The notes: generated by a model from the sequence alone, not told the origin. 64,000 nucleotides of DNA from Vanilla planifolia (GCA_023846275.1 CM043874.1:32467130-32531129), one strand, 5' to 3'. Shown: positions 1 through 13,330, counted from the stretch's first letter. Program-made: numbers and translations.

Positions 1-1029
1 TGAAATCCTCTAATCATTTTAGTGTTATCTATATTAGTTGTTTCGAATTTGGTTTACAATTCTCCCTTACATCAGTTGATCATTTGTTCTTTTTAGTATG
101 AAAATGTCCAAGCACAATTTAATTATAGATGTGTAGTGTAAAGATGTTTACTTTGTACAAGTCTAATGATCTATAGCATGATAAGATGGTTGGAACTAGT
201 ACAACTCCAATGGTGATAATAACATGGATCATTACTTAATAACATTCCAACAGTTGTGTCGTAAATCGTAGTACGTTGAAGAAAAAGTTGGCATTGAAGT
301 ATTGTATGATGTCTCTACATTTAGAGTTTGTAATCATAGTTGCATAAAGTTTTCATTGGCACTACATTGTTATTATGGTTGAATTGAAACATGCAAAGCT
401 AGAGAAGGCTAGAAACATTGGTAAACATAGGTTAGAGGAGAGATATTTTCAAATTAATATCGTCCCTACGACAGCATATTGGTGGATTGTAAAGGCTATT
501 TTTTAGACGACTTTACCTATAATTTTCTTTTGTATTCTAATAATGCCACATGTAATTGTCTCACATGTTGAATGAATAAAAGTAATGCAGTATATAATCT
601 TGAGGTTAATGTGATGAAGGATTTCAATAGAATCAGGATCCTTACTTATAGGTTGTACATTGCATAGATCATTACAATATGATTTCATAAATGTATAGAC
701 AAGAGTTTTCATAGTGTATGGCAGCCCATGCAAAATATAACTAATTATAATCACTTAATATATAGCTAAACTTGTGTTATTTTCTATAGAACTTGCATTT
801 AATGTGGCATTAAGGGTAGGAAATAGCTGGTTGGTATAGTCAATACGCTTCTCTTTGATGTTCTTATAGCTAGTGTGAATGTAAATTTTAGCTTGAAAAT
901 TATAGCTATCGTCTTACTATTATCATATATTAGAAAGGCTTGAAACATCTTGTATTTGTGCAAAAACTAAGTCAATAATCTATGAGTAAGATGTTAGTTT
1001 AACATTAAAATGCACCATTATCTTGCTTT
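1..1029. other. No recognisable gene; presumed LINE A 3' part
   Basis: This stretch lies downstream of the LINE A zf-RVT domain and should hold RNase H and the 3' untranslated region. An open frame at 754-503 (minus, 83 codons) has no RNase H motif I can identify. No poly(A) tail or target-site duplication is visible. Confidence 0.3.
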
Positions 1030-1260
1030 CCATAGCACCTAACAAATGATGCCAAGTATTATCATGATCAATGCATCCATTCTAGAATTATTCATGCACC
1101 ACCATGACTTTATATAGCTATACATTTCCCTATTATTGTTTGTGGTGACTCCTAACATTTGTTCAAAGACTTTCCACACTTTGTTAGTTGCCACACAATG
1201 CAATAGGAAATGAATAACCTCAATATAATGATCATAGAATATCAATTTGCAAGGTTGTTG
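1030..1260 (-). pseudogene. LINE A zf-RVT region, decayed
   Basis: The minus-strand reading contains EVIHFLLHCVATNKVWKVFE, the H-x3-H-C...W arrangement of the zinc-binding reverse-transcriptase domain (zf-RVT) that follows the RT in plant LINEs. The frame then continues through SWWCMNNSRMDALIMIILGI to WKAR, the typical hydrophobic 'W..W..RN' segment just before RNase H. The upstream cysteines of the zinc site are not visible. Position downstream of the RT and on the same strand supports the call. Confidence 0.65.
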
Positions 1261-2139
1261 GAAAATAAAATTTTTATTTACTAAATGAAATGTTGAAGTA
1301 TTAATATTTTCATTGGGATCCTTTTATTCTAAACATTTTGACAATTTGAGTTTCTATTATCCTAACAACATCATGATTGTCCCTTCATCGGATAAATCTT
1401 CTTGTAGTTTGAAAAGAGCCAATAAAATCAAACATTGTATCAAATCTTAGCATGTCAATTTCTTATAGGATGGTTCGTTGCTTTAGCACTCTTGACCATG
1501 CAGACGAAGCAACAAACCTTATGGTAGCAATCCTTGTTGTAGCTTACCAATTTTGAATCTTGTGTTCAAACTTATTTTCTATTAATATTGTTCATAATGA
1601 TTTAGAAATTAAAAATAATCACCAGTGTTTGTTTGTGATTAACTTCATTCTGGCATCAATATGTTTAACACAAACTATTTTTCTCAATTAAGATAGATAT
1701 CGTCCATGATGTTCAAAGGAAACCATTTGGATTGTTTTGACTTTTCTAGAAGAGTTTTTGCATAGACATTCTGATTCATTTTATAGCAAAGTTTGGTGGA
1801 TCTAGCACCATTAAGAGGTGTGTGGATATAGAATTTAACACTCTCTTGAGCTATACTAGATTTCTACCCTTTTCATAACAATTTGATATTCCCTTCATCT
1901 ATTCTTTTAGAAATATTATCAATGACATATTGGCAAGTTGATATTTTTTCTATTCAAAAAAGTCCTAATTCCAAGATATTAAAAAAATAAACAATATTTC
2001 ACAGAGCTTGTTTAGGCTTAATTAAGTTTACCTTCTACTTTGGGGATTTATTTGAGATAATAAATATCCTTTTTCTATAGATAAATTTTTTGTCATAATG
2101 CTTTTTGAAACTCTTATTATAATTCCACTTTTCTAGATA

Positions 2140-2950
2140 TTGCTTTCATCCTACTATGAAAATGATGTTTTCATCCAAAAATATGAGATGGTTAATAGTT
2201 GTATAATGTCTTGGAGTTAAGAAATTATTAGTTTTCTCCCTAGAATGAAAGCTCCTTATTCCATGACATAAGGCCTCATCTACCTTTATGAATAAAGTAG
2301 GTGAAAGGAGGTCTCCTTGCTTGAATCCTTTTGTTGCTTTGAAGAAGCCACATAGGCTTCCATTAATAAGCATAGAATATCTACTAAACTAAAGATTAGT
2401 TTTAATTTGTTGTATGTATTTGATGTGGAATCCAAATGTCTTCAATAAACTAAATTAAAATTCTTAATTAGGCTTGTCAAATAAAGACTAATGATAATAA
2501 GATTATTTATTCTATTTTTGTGATTGATTTATCATGCCATCTCATCAGCCAATAGTATATTATTAGCAATCTTTCTATCTTAAACAAGAACAGAGAGTAT
2601 TATAGGAGATTTCCTCTTGCAACCTTTGTAATCCTATTACTAAGGATTTTGGTGAAGATCTTACTAACAAAGTTGCTTAATTTAATAGGCCTGAAGTCTT
2701 TGAATGATCTTATAGTTTTTTATTTTTGTATTGGAATAATCAATGCCTTCGCAATAGATGGAGGAATTTGGTTCCCATTCACAAACTCTTGGGAAGCATT
2801 TATAATAACTATTGCGATAATGTACTAGCAGTTTCTATTGAATTGTTTAGCGAAACCATCGATTTAGTCCTTTCACTATACTCTTGAACCCATCCATGGT
2901 AATTTGATTGATAATTTAGTTAGGTTGTATTCTATCAATAATGCAAGGTA
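2140..2950 (-). pseudogene. LINE A reverse transcriptase domain, decayed
   Basis: The domain would copy LINE RNA into DNA. The N-terminal part (about 2,800-2,590, minus) reads PPSIAKALIIPIQK then IRSFKDFRPIKLSNFVSKIF, a close match to the 'IPK...FRPISLCN..YKI..KIL..R' fingers region of plant L1. The open stretch 2,373-2,146 holds FKATKGFKQGDLLSPTLF, the GLRQGDPLSP palm motif, and then NHLIFLDENIIFI, the position of the catalytic FADD box. That box has become FLDE, so one catalytic aspartate is lost. Stops at about 2,700 and 2,590 break the frame. Confidence 0.85.
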
Positions 2951-3479
2951 TCCGATGTAGTAAACTTTGAGTACCTTTCTTTTTACAATTCTCTACAAAG
3001 TTTGAGAATAGATTATAAAGTACTAAATTGCCCTTATAATTGTATAGTCTTTAGCCTCAATCTAGTTTACTTACATATTTCAAATTATGTTAATAGAAAG
3101 CTTTGCTCTTTTTTCCATGGATATTGAATGAAAAAATATTGAGTTTGAGTCTCCTTCCTTCATCAACTAAACACCTACATTCTATTTCCAATAATGTACC
3201 CCTTGAGATAAGTAAACAATTTAATTTGCTTATGCCTATGACCTCTAGATTCTATTTTCATCTCAAGAGGGTTCGTCATGTTATTGTTTGATGAATTCTT
3301 TCTTCCTCTATCACTGTATTCTTATCAATGATTTCTCTAATTATGACATTATTCCATTATTTTAGGAGCATTTTTAGTCTTCTTATTTCGTGCCAAATTT
3401 GTACCTCTTTGATGGGGTTGAAAGTTCCTAAACTTATTTTCTATTTCATTAAATGCAAGGTGCTAAAAACATACTTTTT

Positions 3480-4172
3480 AACATCTAATTTTGTAAGGTT
3501 TTCTTGAGTTAGAATAGTTTGTAAGAGAACTAGTAGATGATCAAAGGTTTCCCTACTAAGACTACCACTAAAAAGATAGAAAATAATGTATACAAATTTT
3601 AACTACATAATAGCCTATCTAGTCAATTCTAGATAAGAGCCCCATTCCTTCGACCAACCCAGCTGAAAGGGCATCCCCAAGTATTTGTGATCAAAAAAGG
3701 ATTTGATGAATTCAATTGCTTTGGCATTTTGGTTGACAAGGTTGACGTATTCTCCTTTGCGTCAAATGACATTGATGGTACTATCTACTAGCTAGGGTTT
3801 TATTAGATGTACTAATTGTGTTCTAGGTTTGGCCATAATGACTTTGTTTGATTTCTAGTTTTTTTTTGCACATATAATAAGAGGTTTAGAACCTAATATA
3901 TGTTTCCTTGGGTTACCTTAATAACAATTAATTGATAAAATTTTTAAATAGCATCAGCAAGTACATGCTTATTCCATATAGATTATGCCTTATTTTCTTG
4001 GTTGTGTGTACCATTTTGAATCACCATTTTGAGTTCATAAAAAGATAGCATTGGTGCATCTACCATTGGTTCTAGAAGAACTAGAAGCTGAACTTTATAT
4101 TATTGTATAAGCATTTTTGCATTGTTAAGTGAGATATTTCCTAGAATGCCCTATAAATTCCATATTAAGGTG
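3480..4172 (-). pseudogene. LINE A endonuclease domain (AP-endonuclease-like), decayed
   Basis: The domain would nick target DNA to prime reverse transcription. Read on the minus strand it opens with LIWNL-stop-GILGNISLNNAK, matching the WNxRG start of plant LINE endonucleases. Next comes LLVLLEPMVDAPMLSFYELK, containing the glutamate of the conserved LLEPM motif. Around 3,690-3,610 the reading HKYLGMPFQLGWSKEWGSYL corresponds to the usual 'G.PFTWSN...' block before the xRLDR motif, and SRETFDHLLVLLQ near 3,560 sits where SDHxPLLL belongs. At least four stops interrupt the domain. The identification is firm because several motifs occur in order; exact ends are approximate. Confidence 0.75.
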
Positions 4173-4730
4173 TTAATCATTTTGAATATCTAAGCCTAGC
4201 TCAAGTGTGCTTTGGTGTCTTGCCTTGTGAGTGGAGTTGTTTGTTGTGTTTCTTGTTTCTTTGATGACCAGTATTTGTATAAATTCATCATTGATGTTAC
4301 TTCCAAAGGAATGATCTGTAATTACATCTAATTTGTTTAATATTTTATTCAATTGTGTCCTCAAAGATTTTTCTCTTTTATCTTTTACGAAATTTTATAA
4401 TTAAAAAATGATGATTATTTGTTGTACTCAGTGCAGCTAAGTGTGTCCTTGATGGCCCATATGTTGTGTTTAATTCTTTTAACCTTTGTTTTATAGTTTA
4501 TTATTTATTAATATTAAATTAAACCATTCCTTACTTATAGATTTGTTGAATAAAATCCCTTTCATTGGCACTAAAATAATGTTTTAAGTATTGAATGCCT
4601 TCGACTTGGTCACTTGGGAGTTTCTTTTCATTTGAAGGGATAATGACAGTCAATGGGAATTCATCCATCCTTTGATTGGTTCGTTATGCCTATTGTCAAT
4701 TAGTAGCACTTTCATGGGCTATTAGAAATT
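4173..4730 (-). pseudogene. Possible LINE A ORF1 C-terminal part
   Basis: Directly upstream of the LINE A endonuclease on the minus strand, an open frame at 4,364-4,173 and a further readable stretch at about 4,690-4,530 (containing DEFPLTVIIPSNEKKLPSDQ) lie where the hydrophilic tail of ORF1 is expected. There is no DUF4283 or zinc-knuckle signature to prove this, so the call rests on position. Confidence 0.3.
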
Positions 4731-4795
4731 GTTAGAGATGTCATCATCAAAAACTGACCAAATGTTGCCTTTTTAGTTCATTACAATTCATGTAT

Positions 4796-4820
4796 GTTAT
4801 ATAATGGATAAGTTATATGG
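4796..4820 (+). repeat. 25-bp direct repeat, copy 1
   Basis: Contains ATAATGGATAAGTTATATGG and is identical over 25 bp to 6,831-6,855. It could be a remnant of a dispersed element. Flanks beyond the 25 bp do not align by eye. Confidence 0.5.
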
Positions 4821-6830
4821 TAAATCTAGTAAACATATGATACACTACTTTGAAGAAAACATATATAATACATCATAACGTAAGTATGTAATATTAAAAA
4901 TTCATGTTATATTAGTTGCAGTGTACGTTATGCTAGTTAGTCTCAATGTAAGACTGATATACAACATAGGAATGTTTACGCATGGTACATCCAATTTAGG
5001 AGGACTATAATGGATATTAAAATTATCATTTTTCTATACATGCTTTGGTTATATGTGCATTTTTAAAAGTTTTTATTGGCATATATTTTGATAAAAGAGG
5101 CTTAATATATCTTGGACATGTGTTAAAGCTAATTAAGTGACATCAAGAAGTAATTAATTCAAAACTATAATTGCATCATTTAAGTCATCATCTGGCAAGT
5201 TCTAGAATTCAATTTGTACATCCTATTTAGCTTCAAAGTCTAGACAAATCCTTTATTTAATCAAAAAGTAAATCCATTATAAAGAGAGATTACAAACACT
5301 TTTGTTTGATTATAAGTTCTAAATATGCTTATTTTGAGCCTATAATTGTGTGGAGGAGAAAATTACTTTAGGCCTTGGAGATAAGAACCCATTATGTACC
5401 TTTATGTGAAGGAGAGGTGGCTAGTTCCTAAGCTCAAGAAAATGATTAGTGAGTGATTGGGTTAATGCCTCCAGATAAAGGAAACTATAAGAGATTTTTC
5501 CTTTATTTTTGGTGAATGAGTGAAAGGAAAATTTTTGCTTCAAGTCTAATTAGATTGGGTTAAGCTCATTGTGTTGGAACCAGAACCAAGAAATTTAAGG
5601 TATCCTTTCTTTTCTTACACTTTTTTATTGCATTTATGTAGTTGCAATTTCAATGATTTTATGCATTGTGGTTTGAAATGATATTTGGCTTTCAAAGTTA
5701 TGATTTGTAAAAGGTTTTGCACACTAAATTAACCCACCTCTCACATGTCTCATGGGCCTATAAGGTTGAAGCAAGGATCTAAATATCAAATAATTATATT
5801 CTACAAATTAGCAATTTGGGAATGTTGATATATTAAATCACATAATCACTTTGAGCTACATCTATATATTTCTATATACAAAAATTTCATTGATCATTCT
5901 TTTGAGCTAACATTTGCATCCACTTTAAGGTGATTCAAGAACATTTCTCTTATACATATTGGTAACACTGTTGCACACAACTTTGTATTTGTTCATACTT
6001 TTATCACATTTCAAGCTCTTAATCATTGTGGTAACATCTAGCTCAATCACTTGAATTTTTCTCTATATACTTCTCAAGCTAATTTAGTTTTCTTTTTATT
6101 TTTTGAATATCACTATTTTTAAGTGATTCCCTTGTTCTGTTTGAGAAAATGATAAAGCCTTATTAGATTCTTGGTGATAGGAGAGTTTTTACAAACTTAA
6201 GGATTTCTATTAAGCAAAATTCAAAAGACATAGTTAGGATATCCTATTGGGGAAACTTTTCATTGCATTGCTTCATGGCTGGAAAGTTGAGAGGGCTTAC
6301 ACTAAGACCTTAGGTTAGTGAGAGTGAAGCACCTTGTTCTTAGGCTTTATATTAGATGCAATTTGGCATATTGCTATTCTTGCTCTTGAGTATTTGCTGT
6401 TGTTGTTTGCGAGGGTTAGTTTGCCAAAATTGATAGCAATTCAATTTTTTCTTAGTTATTGTTGAAAAGTTGTTCAAATGGCATGAACCAATTGGTATTG
6501 ACGATTGTTGGTGCTAACAATGTAGCACTTACTATAACACCGCTAGGTTGTGATTTAACAATCACAACTTTAACAACGTGAATATTTTTATAATTAAAGA
6601 AAATAAATAAAAAATTATTTTGTGAAAAGTAATTCTACATTTTGTGAAGTGTGTGTAAATTTGGAATTTTCAATGCTTTAAAAGTTATTGAAGTCATGAA
6701 TTTTTAGCTCTCTAGGAAATATGTCAAAAGAAATTTATATTGAGTTTAAATTTTTCTGTTTTGAACAAATGTTGTTTATTTCATAATAGCAAAACTAACG
6801 GTAAGTACAAATTCTATGTATTAAGAATTT

Positions 6831-6855
6831 GTTATATAATGGATAAGTTATATGG
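6831..6855 (+). repeat. 25-bp direct repeat, copy 2
   Basis: Identical over 25 bp to 4,796-4,820, same orientation, 2,035 bp downstream. No terminal TG/CA or target duplication was seen, so an LTR interpretation is unsupported. Confidence 0.5.
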
Positions 6856-8204
6856 CATTCACTAAAAATCAATGTGCGAGCCATAATAAGCAGTTTTTCT
6901 GTCAAATATTAAGATAATATTCACGTTACGAATGTTGACGTTAAAATTCTATTATCTTATGAATAGTATTGAAATTGGGTAATATAACAATATAAAAAGA
7001 TTGTTTTTCTTGGAAAAGAAGTTGCCAAATTCAATACATGGAATTTTGAAAAAACAAATAATCACAAAAATAGTATAAATTTAGTGTGCAATTCTTCTTC
7101 TTCATCGAATAAAATTATCTAAATATTATATCAAAATCATATGATACTCTTTCTTGCCAACAATATAAAGCATTTTAAATTGTTCAAAATCTTGAGCTAA
7201 GGAAAATCGTATATGACTTAAATTGTAGTTCTTTGTATTTATAAATTACAAAATTATAACGCACCATGCAATATATGTCTTTCTATTTAGAGTCATATTA
7301 TAAAAGAAAATTGATTTGCTTAAATCATTTTATTTTTTTAAAAAATAGTAATAAGATAATCAAGAAATAAAAAAATTAATTGTGTAATCAAGCAACTACA
7401 TGAAACTGGAAGTAATTTTTTTTATTACTTAATTAATCTATTTTAAGCTTAAACATTTTTTTTTGAAAAATGTTTATATTAAATTGACTTTGATGAAACG
7501 CTTTGACTTTTAGAAAATTAACTAGGTATGAAAATATCATAGTGCTGAAAAAATGATCTATAGTTTTAAAATGTAGATAAAAACAATATTTAGAATTTTT
7601 TTTGATATATTTAAATCAGTTAAGCATGAGCATGAACCTTGATATTAATGTCAATGAAGTACATTGTTCCATTAACATAATACATGAAGCCCATCAATCC
7701 ATGCAGGCAAGCTTGAATGGAATCTATTAGTTGAGCAAATGCAACAAAAAAATAATAAACAATTTTTGACAACAAAACCATTGGCTTGCATAATGTACTA
7801 TTGAATGTTTAATAAAGGTTATTTTGAAGATGTTATTAGGCTGATCTTTTAAAATTTATAGTCCAAATACTAAGAACAACTCTAAAAAAAATGTGACACA
7901 ATTACTTGCTAGAAAAGTTTAATTGGGTTAAACAAATTTCTTTAATTGAAGGAAATGTGTCTTTTGATTTATCAATTTGAACACATATCTTATATATGTA
8001 ATTTAATTCTTAGAAACTCAAAACAGGTATATGTTTCTAAATGATTAATTTATTAAATTAGGCATCAAATAGTGTTTTCATTTTTGTGATTGAAGAATTT
8101 CTTAGTTCGATACAAACCTAAAACAAGCACTTGTCAAATCCAATATATTTGACAACACTTAAGTTGTATGCTTATGGATTAATCATTCATATTTGTTTAA
8201 ATTT

Positions 8205-8870
8205 TATTTGACCCAAATTTTCTTCATCAAATATGTGCATAGCCAGTGAGATATATTTAGCTTAATCACATCTTATGGCCATCAAGATATTTGATTATTT
8301 GCATGTTCATGTAGAAATGATTCAATTCAAAGTTGATTCCTAGTATAACCACTTATATGCATAATTTCAAAATAAAAGTGTGAAAGTTATGTTTTGACAA
8401 ATTAAGAAAATATTAACTTTTTCAAAAAGGCAGTTGGGTTTTACATAATTTAGATAAGCTAAAAATAGTAAGAATAGATACAAGAAGTCATACAAAGTCC
8501 AAAAATGTCAATCATACTAAGAAATATATAAATTTTGTTTGCCCCAAATTTCAGTGATCAAATATGTGATAAATATTGAGATATCATAGCAAAAGTACAC
8601 CTTGTAGCAATCAAGGTATTTCTGTATTTTCTTTGTGCGAGAAGAAATTAATTCAAATCCATGTTGACTCCCAATTTAACCTCTTATATGCAAGATTTCT
8701 AAGAGAAAATATGAAAAATGTGTTTTGAAGAAAAATAAAAAAATGTTGTGTTACTCAAAAAATAAATTGTATTTTTATAATTTAGGAAAGCTTAACTAAA
8801 AATAGTGTGCATAGATGCAAGAATGTATATGATTCAAAAATATCAATCATAAAAAGAAATATATAAAATA
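8205..8870 (+). repeat. ~330-bp tandem duplication (diverged dimer)
   Basis: Two diverged head-to-tail copies, about 8,205-8,535 and 8,536-8,870. Landmarks in the same order in both are CCCAAATTT..., ATCAAATATGTG, GAGATAT, ATCAAGATATTT / ATCAAGGTATTT, TTGACTCC / TTGATTCC, CTTATATGCA, and the ends CAAAAATGTCAATCAT / CAAAAATATCAATCAT followed by AAGAAATATATAAA. No third copy was seen on either side. Confidence 0.75.
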
Positions 8871-11479
8871 AATGAGAAAAGGTTTTATAGTTTTCAAATA
8901 AAAATAGATAAATGTATAGTATAATAAATTGTTTCAAACTTTGATAAGAGCATAGTTTTTATTTCTTGTAAACAACTTTATTGAAATCAATTAATTGTTG
9001 AATTCATAAAATTTGGTGGTGTAATGCTATTAAAATGAAGACATGTTATTACAAATTTGTTCCAAATTTCAATCAAATTCAAAATCTTCAAATCATATAT
9101 TCTTCATTTCGATGAAATGTTTAATGAGCTAGCTCCATATATTATTATGATTTACATCATTGCATTATAGTCAAATTCATATGTTTTGATGCAAGAATGT
9201 TTTTGATACAAGAAATTTTTATATTTTCCTCATAAGAACTAATCAATATATGCTTCTAATAATATAATTAAATATTGATTACTTGTAAATGAAAAGTTGC
9301 TCAATTTCTTCTAACAACATTATTGCTAAAAATATCAATAATCTTTATATATCTTACTTTCTTATGATTGCGAAATAACAAAGATTTTATGCCAATGAAA
9401 TAAAAATAAATTTTTGTCTTACCTCACCATTTTAAGATAAATGTTTCAGATATTTTTCATATGAAAACTTGAAGTTCTTACATAAGATGAAATGGAAGTG
9501 TTTGTCATTAGGGCATTAAAGTGAAGTTCTCACATGAGTTTTTCATATCCATTTTCTTTATAGGATAACATGGACTAAACTTCTTTTTCTAACAAAATAT
9601 AATAGTGAAAAATTTCATAATTTTTTTCATTGTTTTCTTTATTCAAAAAAATTCCTTTGATGCTTATGCAGTTGTACAAGACTTATTTAAAGGGATCTAT
9701 GTTAAAATTGAAATCTAGAAAAAATAAAATCTTGGTTGAAATTACAAATTTATATTTTTGTAAAAATATTGCTTATTGATTTGACATGTAATCATGATAA
9801 TCTCTAAACCATAAGAAAATGAGTACACACGAACAACTAACTGATTTTTCTCAAATGTTATGATGTGAAGCTCTCAATATTAGATTTTATTTGTACAATA
9901 TTTATCAAAATTTATACTCAATGATAAAGGCTTTAAAGAAATATTTAACAAAATGACACTAACAATGTGACTGATACCACATATAGTTAGTTAATATGGA
10001 AGTCATCTTGTTAACTATCGTGGAACGATCTAAGAGAAGATATGGTTTAAAAATCTGATTTTTTAAATAAACATCAATAAATGGAATACCTAATAGAGGG
10101 GTTAAATTAGTAGCTAAAAGTTTTTCAAACGCCTTTCGAGGATGTTAAATTCGGTATAAAAGATTGTTTAGATATAATTAGTTGAATTAAAGGCATAAAA
10201 TCACTATAAAAGATAATGCAAGATACGAAGTACACCAAGGATTTTCCAACTAATTTGGCACTATCTCGGTGAGCAACGTTGCTTTCGCTCCTTCCTTGGA
10301 ACTAGTGAATGAATCATTACAATTAGTAAGCTTTGCTTAAAGGCCCTAAACAAAACCTCTTCAATTTTTTTAAGCACCATCCTCAACCTCTCTTTTTTTA
10401 TTACAAGGGTCAATTCTAACCTAACCCACTTTATCATTTTATAGGTTCATCATGCTTTAGCTGAGTATTTCTTGAGCAAAAACTCAACAATTTTTTTAAG
10501 AACTTTTTAGCTCAAATTTAGTCCTCTCTAAGACTATTTCATAATAAAACTAACTGCTCACCACCTTCCCATGGTTGTAAGCACATCACTCACAATTCCT
10601 AAAAGCATCGTTTCATCACATGCAGAGCTAAGGGTAACATATTGACTGAACCAATTCCTAATTAAAACTCAAACACCATAGAAATATAGAGCAAGTATGA
10701 TATCATGCAAAATGAAAGTAAACATACATGATTTTAGTTATAGCATAAGCTACGTGGAGATGGTGTATTAAACATGTACTATGGGAATGAAATTGTTCTT
10801 AAAGATGCTCATTAATGTTTCTACCAATGATGATAAAGCTTTTGTTGTAGCTATAGGAAGGAAACATTTTTTTAGTTATTTCTAACAAAATGTAAAAAAT
10901 GTTTTCTTTGGTTGGGTAAAACTATTTGCTAAATGCTTTATTTATGCTTAAAAAGGTTTACATTATTGCAACATAGTTGTTAGACCTTCCCTACACTCAA
11001 TTGAACATTTAGATTAATAATAAAACTAGTTATTTAGTGGTATTTAGGCACTTTAGCTAAACAAGATGTAGCATAAATATAAATTAACTGAAACAAGTTA
11101 GTAACCCATTTACTTTAATCCAGATACTCCTTTCAAAATTAATTAGACATAATGTACATGAGAATTAATGTACCAACTTTAGTGATCATATACTATACGT
11201 GACTTTACATAGGAAAAAATTGAAGGTGAATGGTGGCAATTTTGAAATCATGATGAATGATAGCATTGTAGATGACTATAATCTCTCTCTAGACATAGGA
11301 TGGTATGCTCACTCTCTACTTAGTTATTAATTCTATAATCTATCCTTCAACCACATTACATGTAGTATCACCCTTCGAAAATAATGATTTTTGATAGTCT
11401 CAACCTCCCAAATAGATCTATTAAGGAGTTTTTAAGTGAGTCTTTGGACCCAACTTTAGTTCACATCAGATTGCAACCC
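8871..11479. other. AT-rich DNA, no gene recognised
   Basis: No long reading frame or motif was found on either strand. The 10.25-10.6 kb part is somewhat richer in C and may belong to the 5' region of the LINE that follows, but this is not supported by any motif. Confidence 0.4.
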
Positions 11480-11530
11480 TTCTTCAAAGGTGAAGTGGAG
11501 GTTGCTTAAGAAAAAGAGAAGATCTCAAAA

Positions 11531-11900
11531 ATGTTTCCCAATTTTAAACATATGCTAATTGGAAAGGATTCTCAAAGATGGGCAAACTTGGAAGTAGTTC
11601 ACACTTTGTTTACAAAATTTTGTTATCTAGGCTTCTTCAAAGTAAGATTTCAAGGAAATAGTCATGCACTTATCAGATTCATACGGGAGAAAGACTACCT
11701 ACATTATTGGCACCATAGAGCTTGGAATATTTTTTATTTCTAACTGAAAGTTTTAACGTGGCATCTTATCTTTTACTTGTATATAGATAGTAAAAACTAC
11801 ATTGAAATGACTCCCCCAAAGATCAATCTAAGTTGACCAAATGCTACAAAAATCCACTTTGAGGTGGTTATAGTGAAGAACTTATCCAATATAATAAGTT
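11531..11900 (+). pseudogene. LINE B ORF1 DUF4283-like domain, decayed
   Basis: Plant L1 ORF1 proteins carry a DUF4283 domain and bind the element RNA. The 70-codon open stretch 11,531-11,743 reads MLIGKDSQRWANLEVVHTLF and later SHALIRFIREKDYLHYWHHR and AWNIF, matching the family pattern '...LIGKF...P....V...F' and 'VLIRF..EEDF.R.W.R..W.I'. After its stop, a reading with MTPPKINLS and a shifted tail to about 11,900 falls where the 'PVWI.FP.LP' block belongs. No zinc knuckle was recognised further down. The matching is by eye but covers two separated motifs with correct spacing. Confidence 0.7.
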
Positions 11901-12634
11901 TTACAAAACAAAGGAAGGAACAATAGTTTGTTCATGGAAAACATATTGCATGGAAATCTTCATAGTTAGTAACAAGGCTAGTGTAAGAGAGATCACTATA
12001 TTCTACATTGAAATAACAATAAAATGACATCAATTCAAATACTAATAGCAATGACACAAAATGCTCCATCTATATTGACAAAAAAGTCCTCCCAAATCAT
12101 TATTGTTTGACAAGCCAGTGAAGCAAGATGAAGAGCTACCACTTTCAAATAAAATTACTTCAGATGGTGCTCCTTCATATAAAGAAAATTAAGCCTAAAA
12201 TCAAATGCTTATCACCCTATTAGCATTTAAGGAAAGTATCAATAAGTACAATTCTATCAAATGAGACTTTCAATATTCCAAAAAAAAAAAAATTCACAAG
12301 ACACAAAACATGGCCTTCAATTAAATAATAGATCACAATAGCATAATAAAAATGCCAAAATCAAACATGACAAGGGACTTTAATCTCTTACATTGAAGCA
12401 TCACATGACAAAGAAAGCCATTAGTACGACTACTATAAATTTTCAAACAAATACAATGATGTTCTTCATGAAAGAGCTATGGTCATAAAGTTACCATAGT
12501 ATAGTGAAGAAGGTTTTAGCATAATGTTGCAAATGGTCAACGAAAAAAAAGATAAAGGGGCAAGAAAAACTAAGTAGTCTAAAAGGTATTTAGAGGATCT
12601 CTCACTGCATTGATATTATAAAACACATAAATCA

Positions 12635-13330
12635 AAATGGCTAATAACCTTATCTCAAACATAAGAGGAGCAACAAATAAAATCTTTGTTACCTAACTCA
12701 AATATCTTATTAAAAAAATCTGAGTTGTGTTAACGAAACCAAGGATCATAGAAATAAAATAGCCCAATTAGAAAAAAAACCTAAGGTTTGAGCATTATGT
12801 TGGTAATAAGTGCAATAAAAGTTTGGTCTTATAGAAGAACAAACTCTCTTATCAAGTAATGTTGGATGCTATGTAGTTAATTCATCTCTCCATGGATAAT
12901 CAAGATTAGGATAAATATATTAATGATATTTTTATGTATGCTAAGAGCTTAATCTAAACAAACGTCTTATTGGTACTATCTTATTCATATTACTACGAGC
13001 TTGTTATGGCTTGTAAGAGTTAGTGTTATGTTAGACAATAGTAGATGCATACAAGTGATATTGTAACTATAATCAAGAAGTAATTAATGAATTTTTAGAA
13101 TGCATCAATCAGTATAGTCTTAAAAAACTTCCTTTTTTAGGCCATATTTACTTGTTTTGGTAAACGAATGGTTGATGGATTTGGGAAAGGCCTGATAGAG
13201 TTTTAATGAATCAAGTTTGACCTAATCAAATTCTTGCTATCACAATGCACATCCTCTAAAAAACAGGCTTTGATTATGCTCCATTACATTGGATTTTATT
13301 CAAGAATATATTCTAGCTCCTAAATAATTT
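12635..13330 (+). pseudogene. LINE B endonuclease domain, decayed
   Basis: Begins with a reading of NIRGATNKIF then TKPRIIEIK, equivalent to the WNxRGA start and the catalytic 'ETK/ETR' position; the glutamate is lost. Near 13,145-13,290 it reads IWERPDRVLMNQV then KTGFDYAPLHWIL, the unmistakable 'IWERLDRaLvN' and 'GSDHaPL' motifs of plant LINE endonucleases. The SDH aspartate is kept but the histidine is Tyr. Several stops interrupt the frame. Confidence 0.8.

Larger units (their letters stand above)
1..4172 (-). mobile_element. LINE A: old L1-type non-LTR retrotransposon relic
   Basis: The minus strand carries degenerate ORF2 domains in the right order: endonuclease (about 4,172-3,480), reverse transcriptase (about 2,950-2,140) and zf-RVT (about 1,260-1,030). 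All are broken by many stops and frameshifts, and the AT content matches the surroundings, so the copy is old. I could not recognise an RNase H domain or a poly(A) tail below 1,000, so the element may continue past the window edge or be eroded there. It is assigned to plant L1 from the domain order and from RT text resembling plant LINE polyproteins. It cannot be active. Confidence 0.85.
4731..8204. other. AT-rich intergenic DNA, no gene recognised
   Basis: Neither strand shows a reading frame with a recognisable motif. The only structure noted is a 25-bp exact repeat at 4,796-4,820 and 6,831-6,855, listed separately. The stretch from 6,550 to 8,000 is especially AT-rich, with many homopolymer A and T runs. 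Confidence 0.5.

Noticed and set aside
503..754. 83-codon minus-strand frame downstream of LINE A zf-RVT, considered as RNase H
   Set aside because: None of the catalytic D-E-D motifs of RNase H are visible in it.
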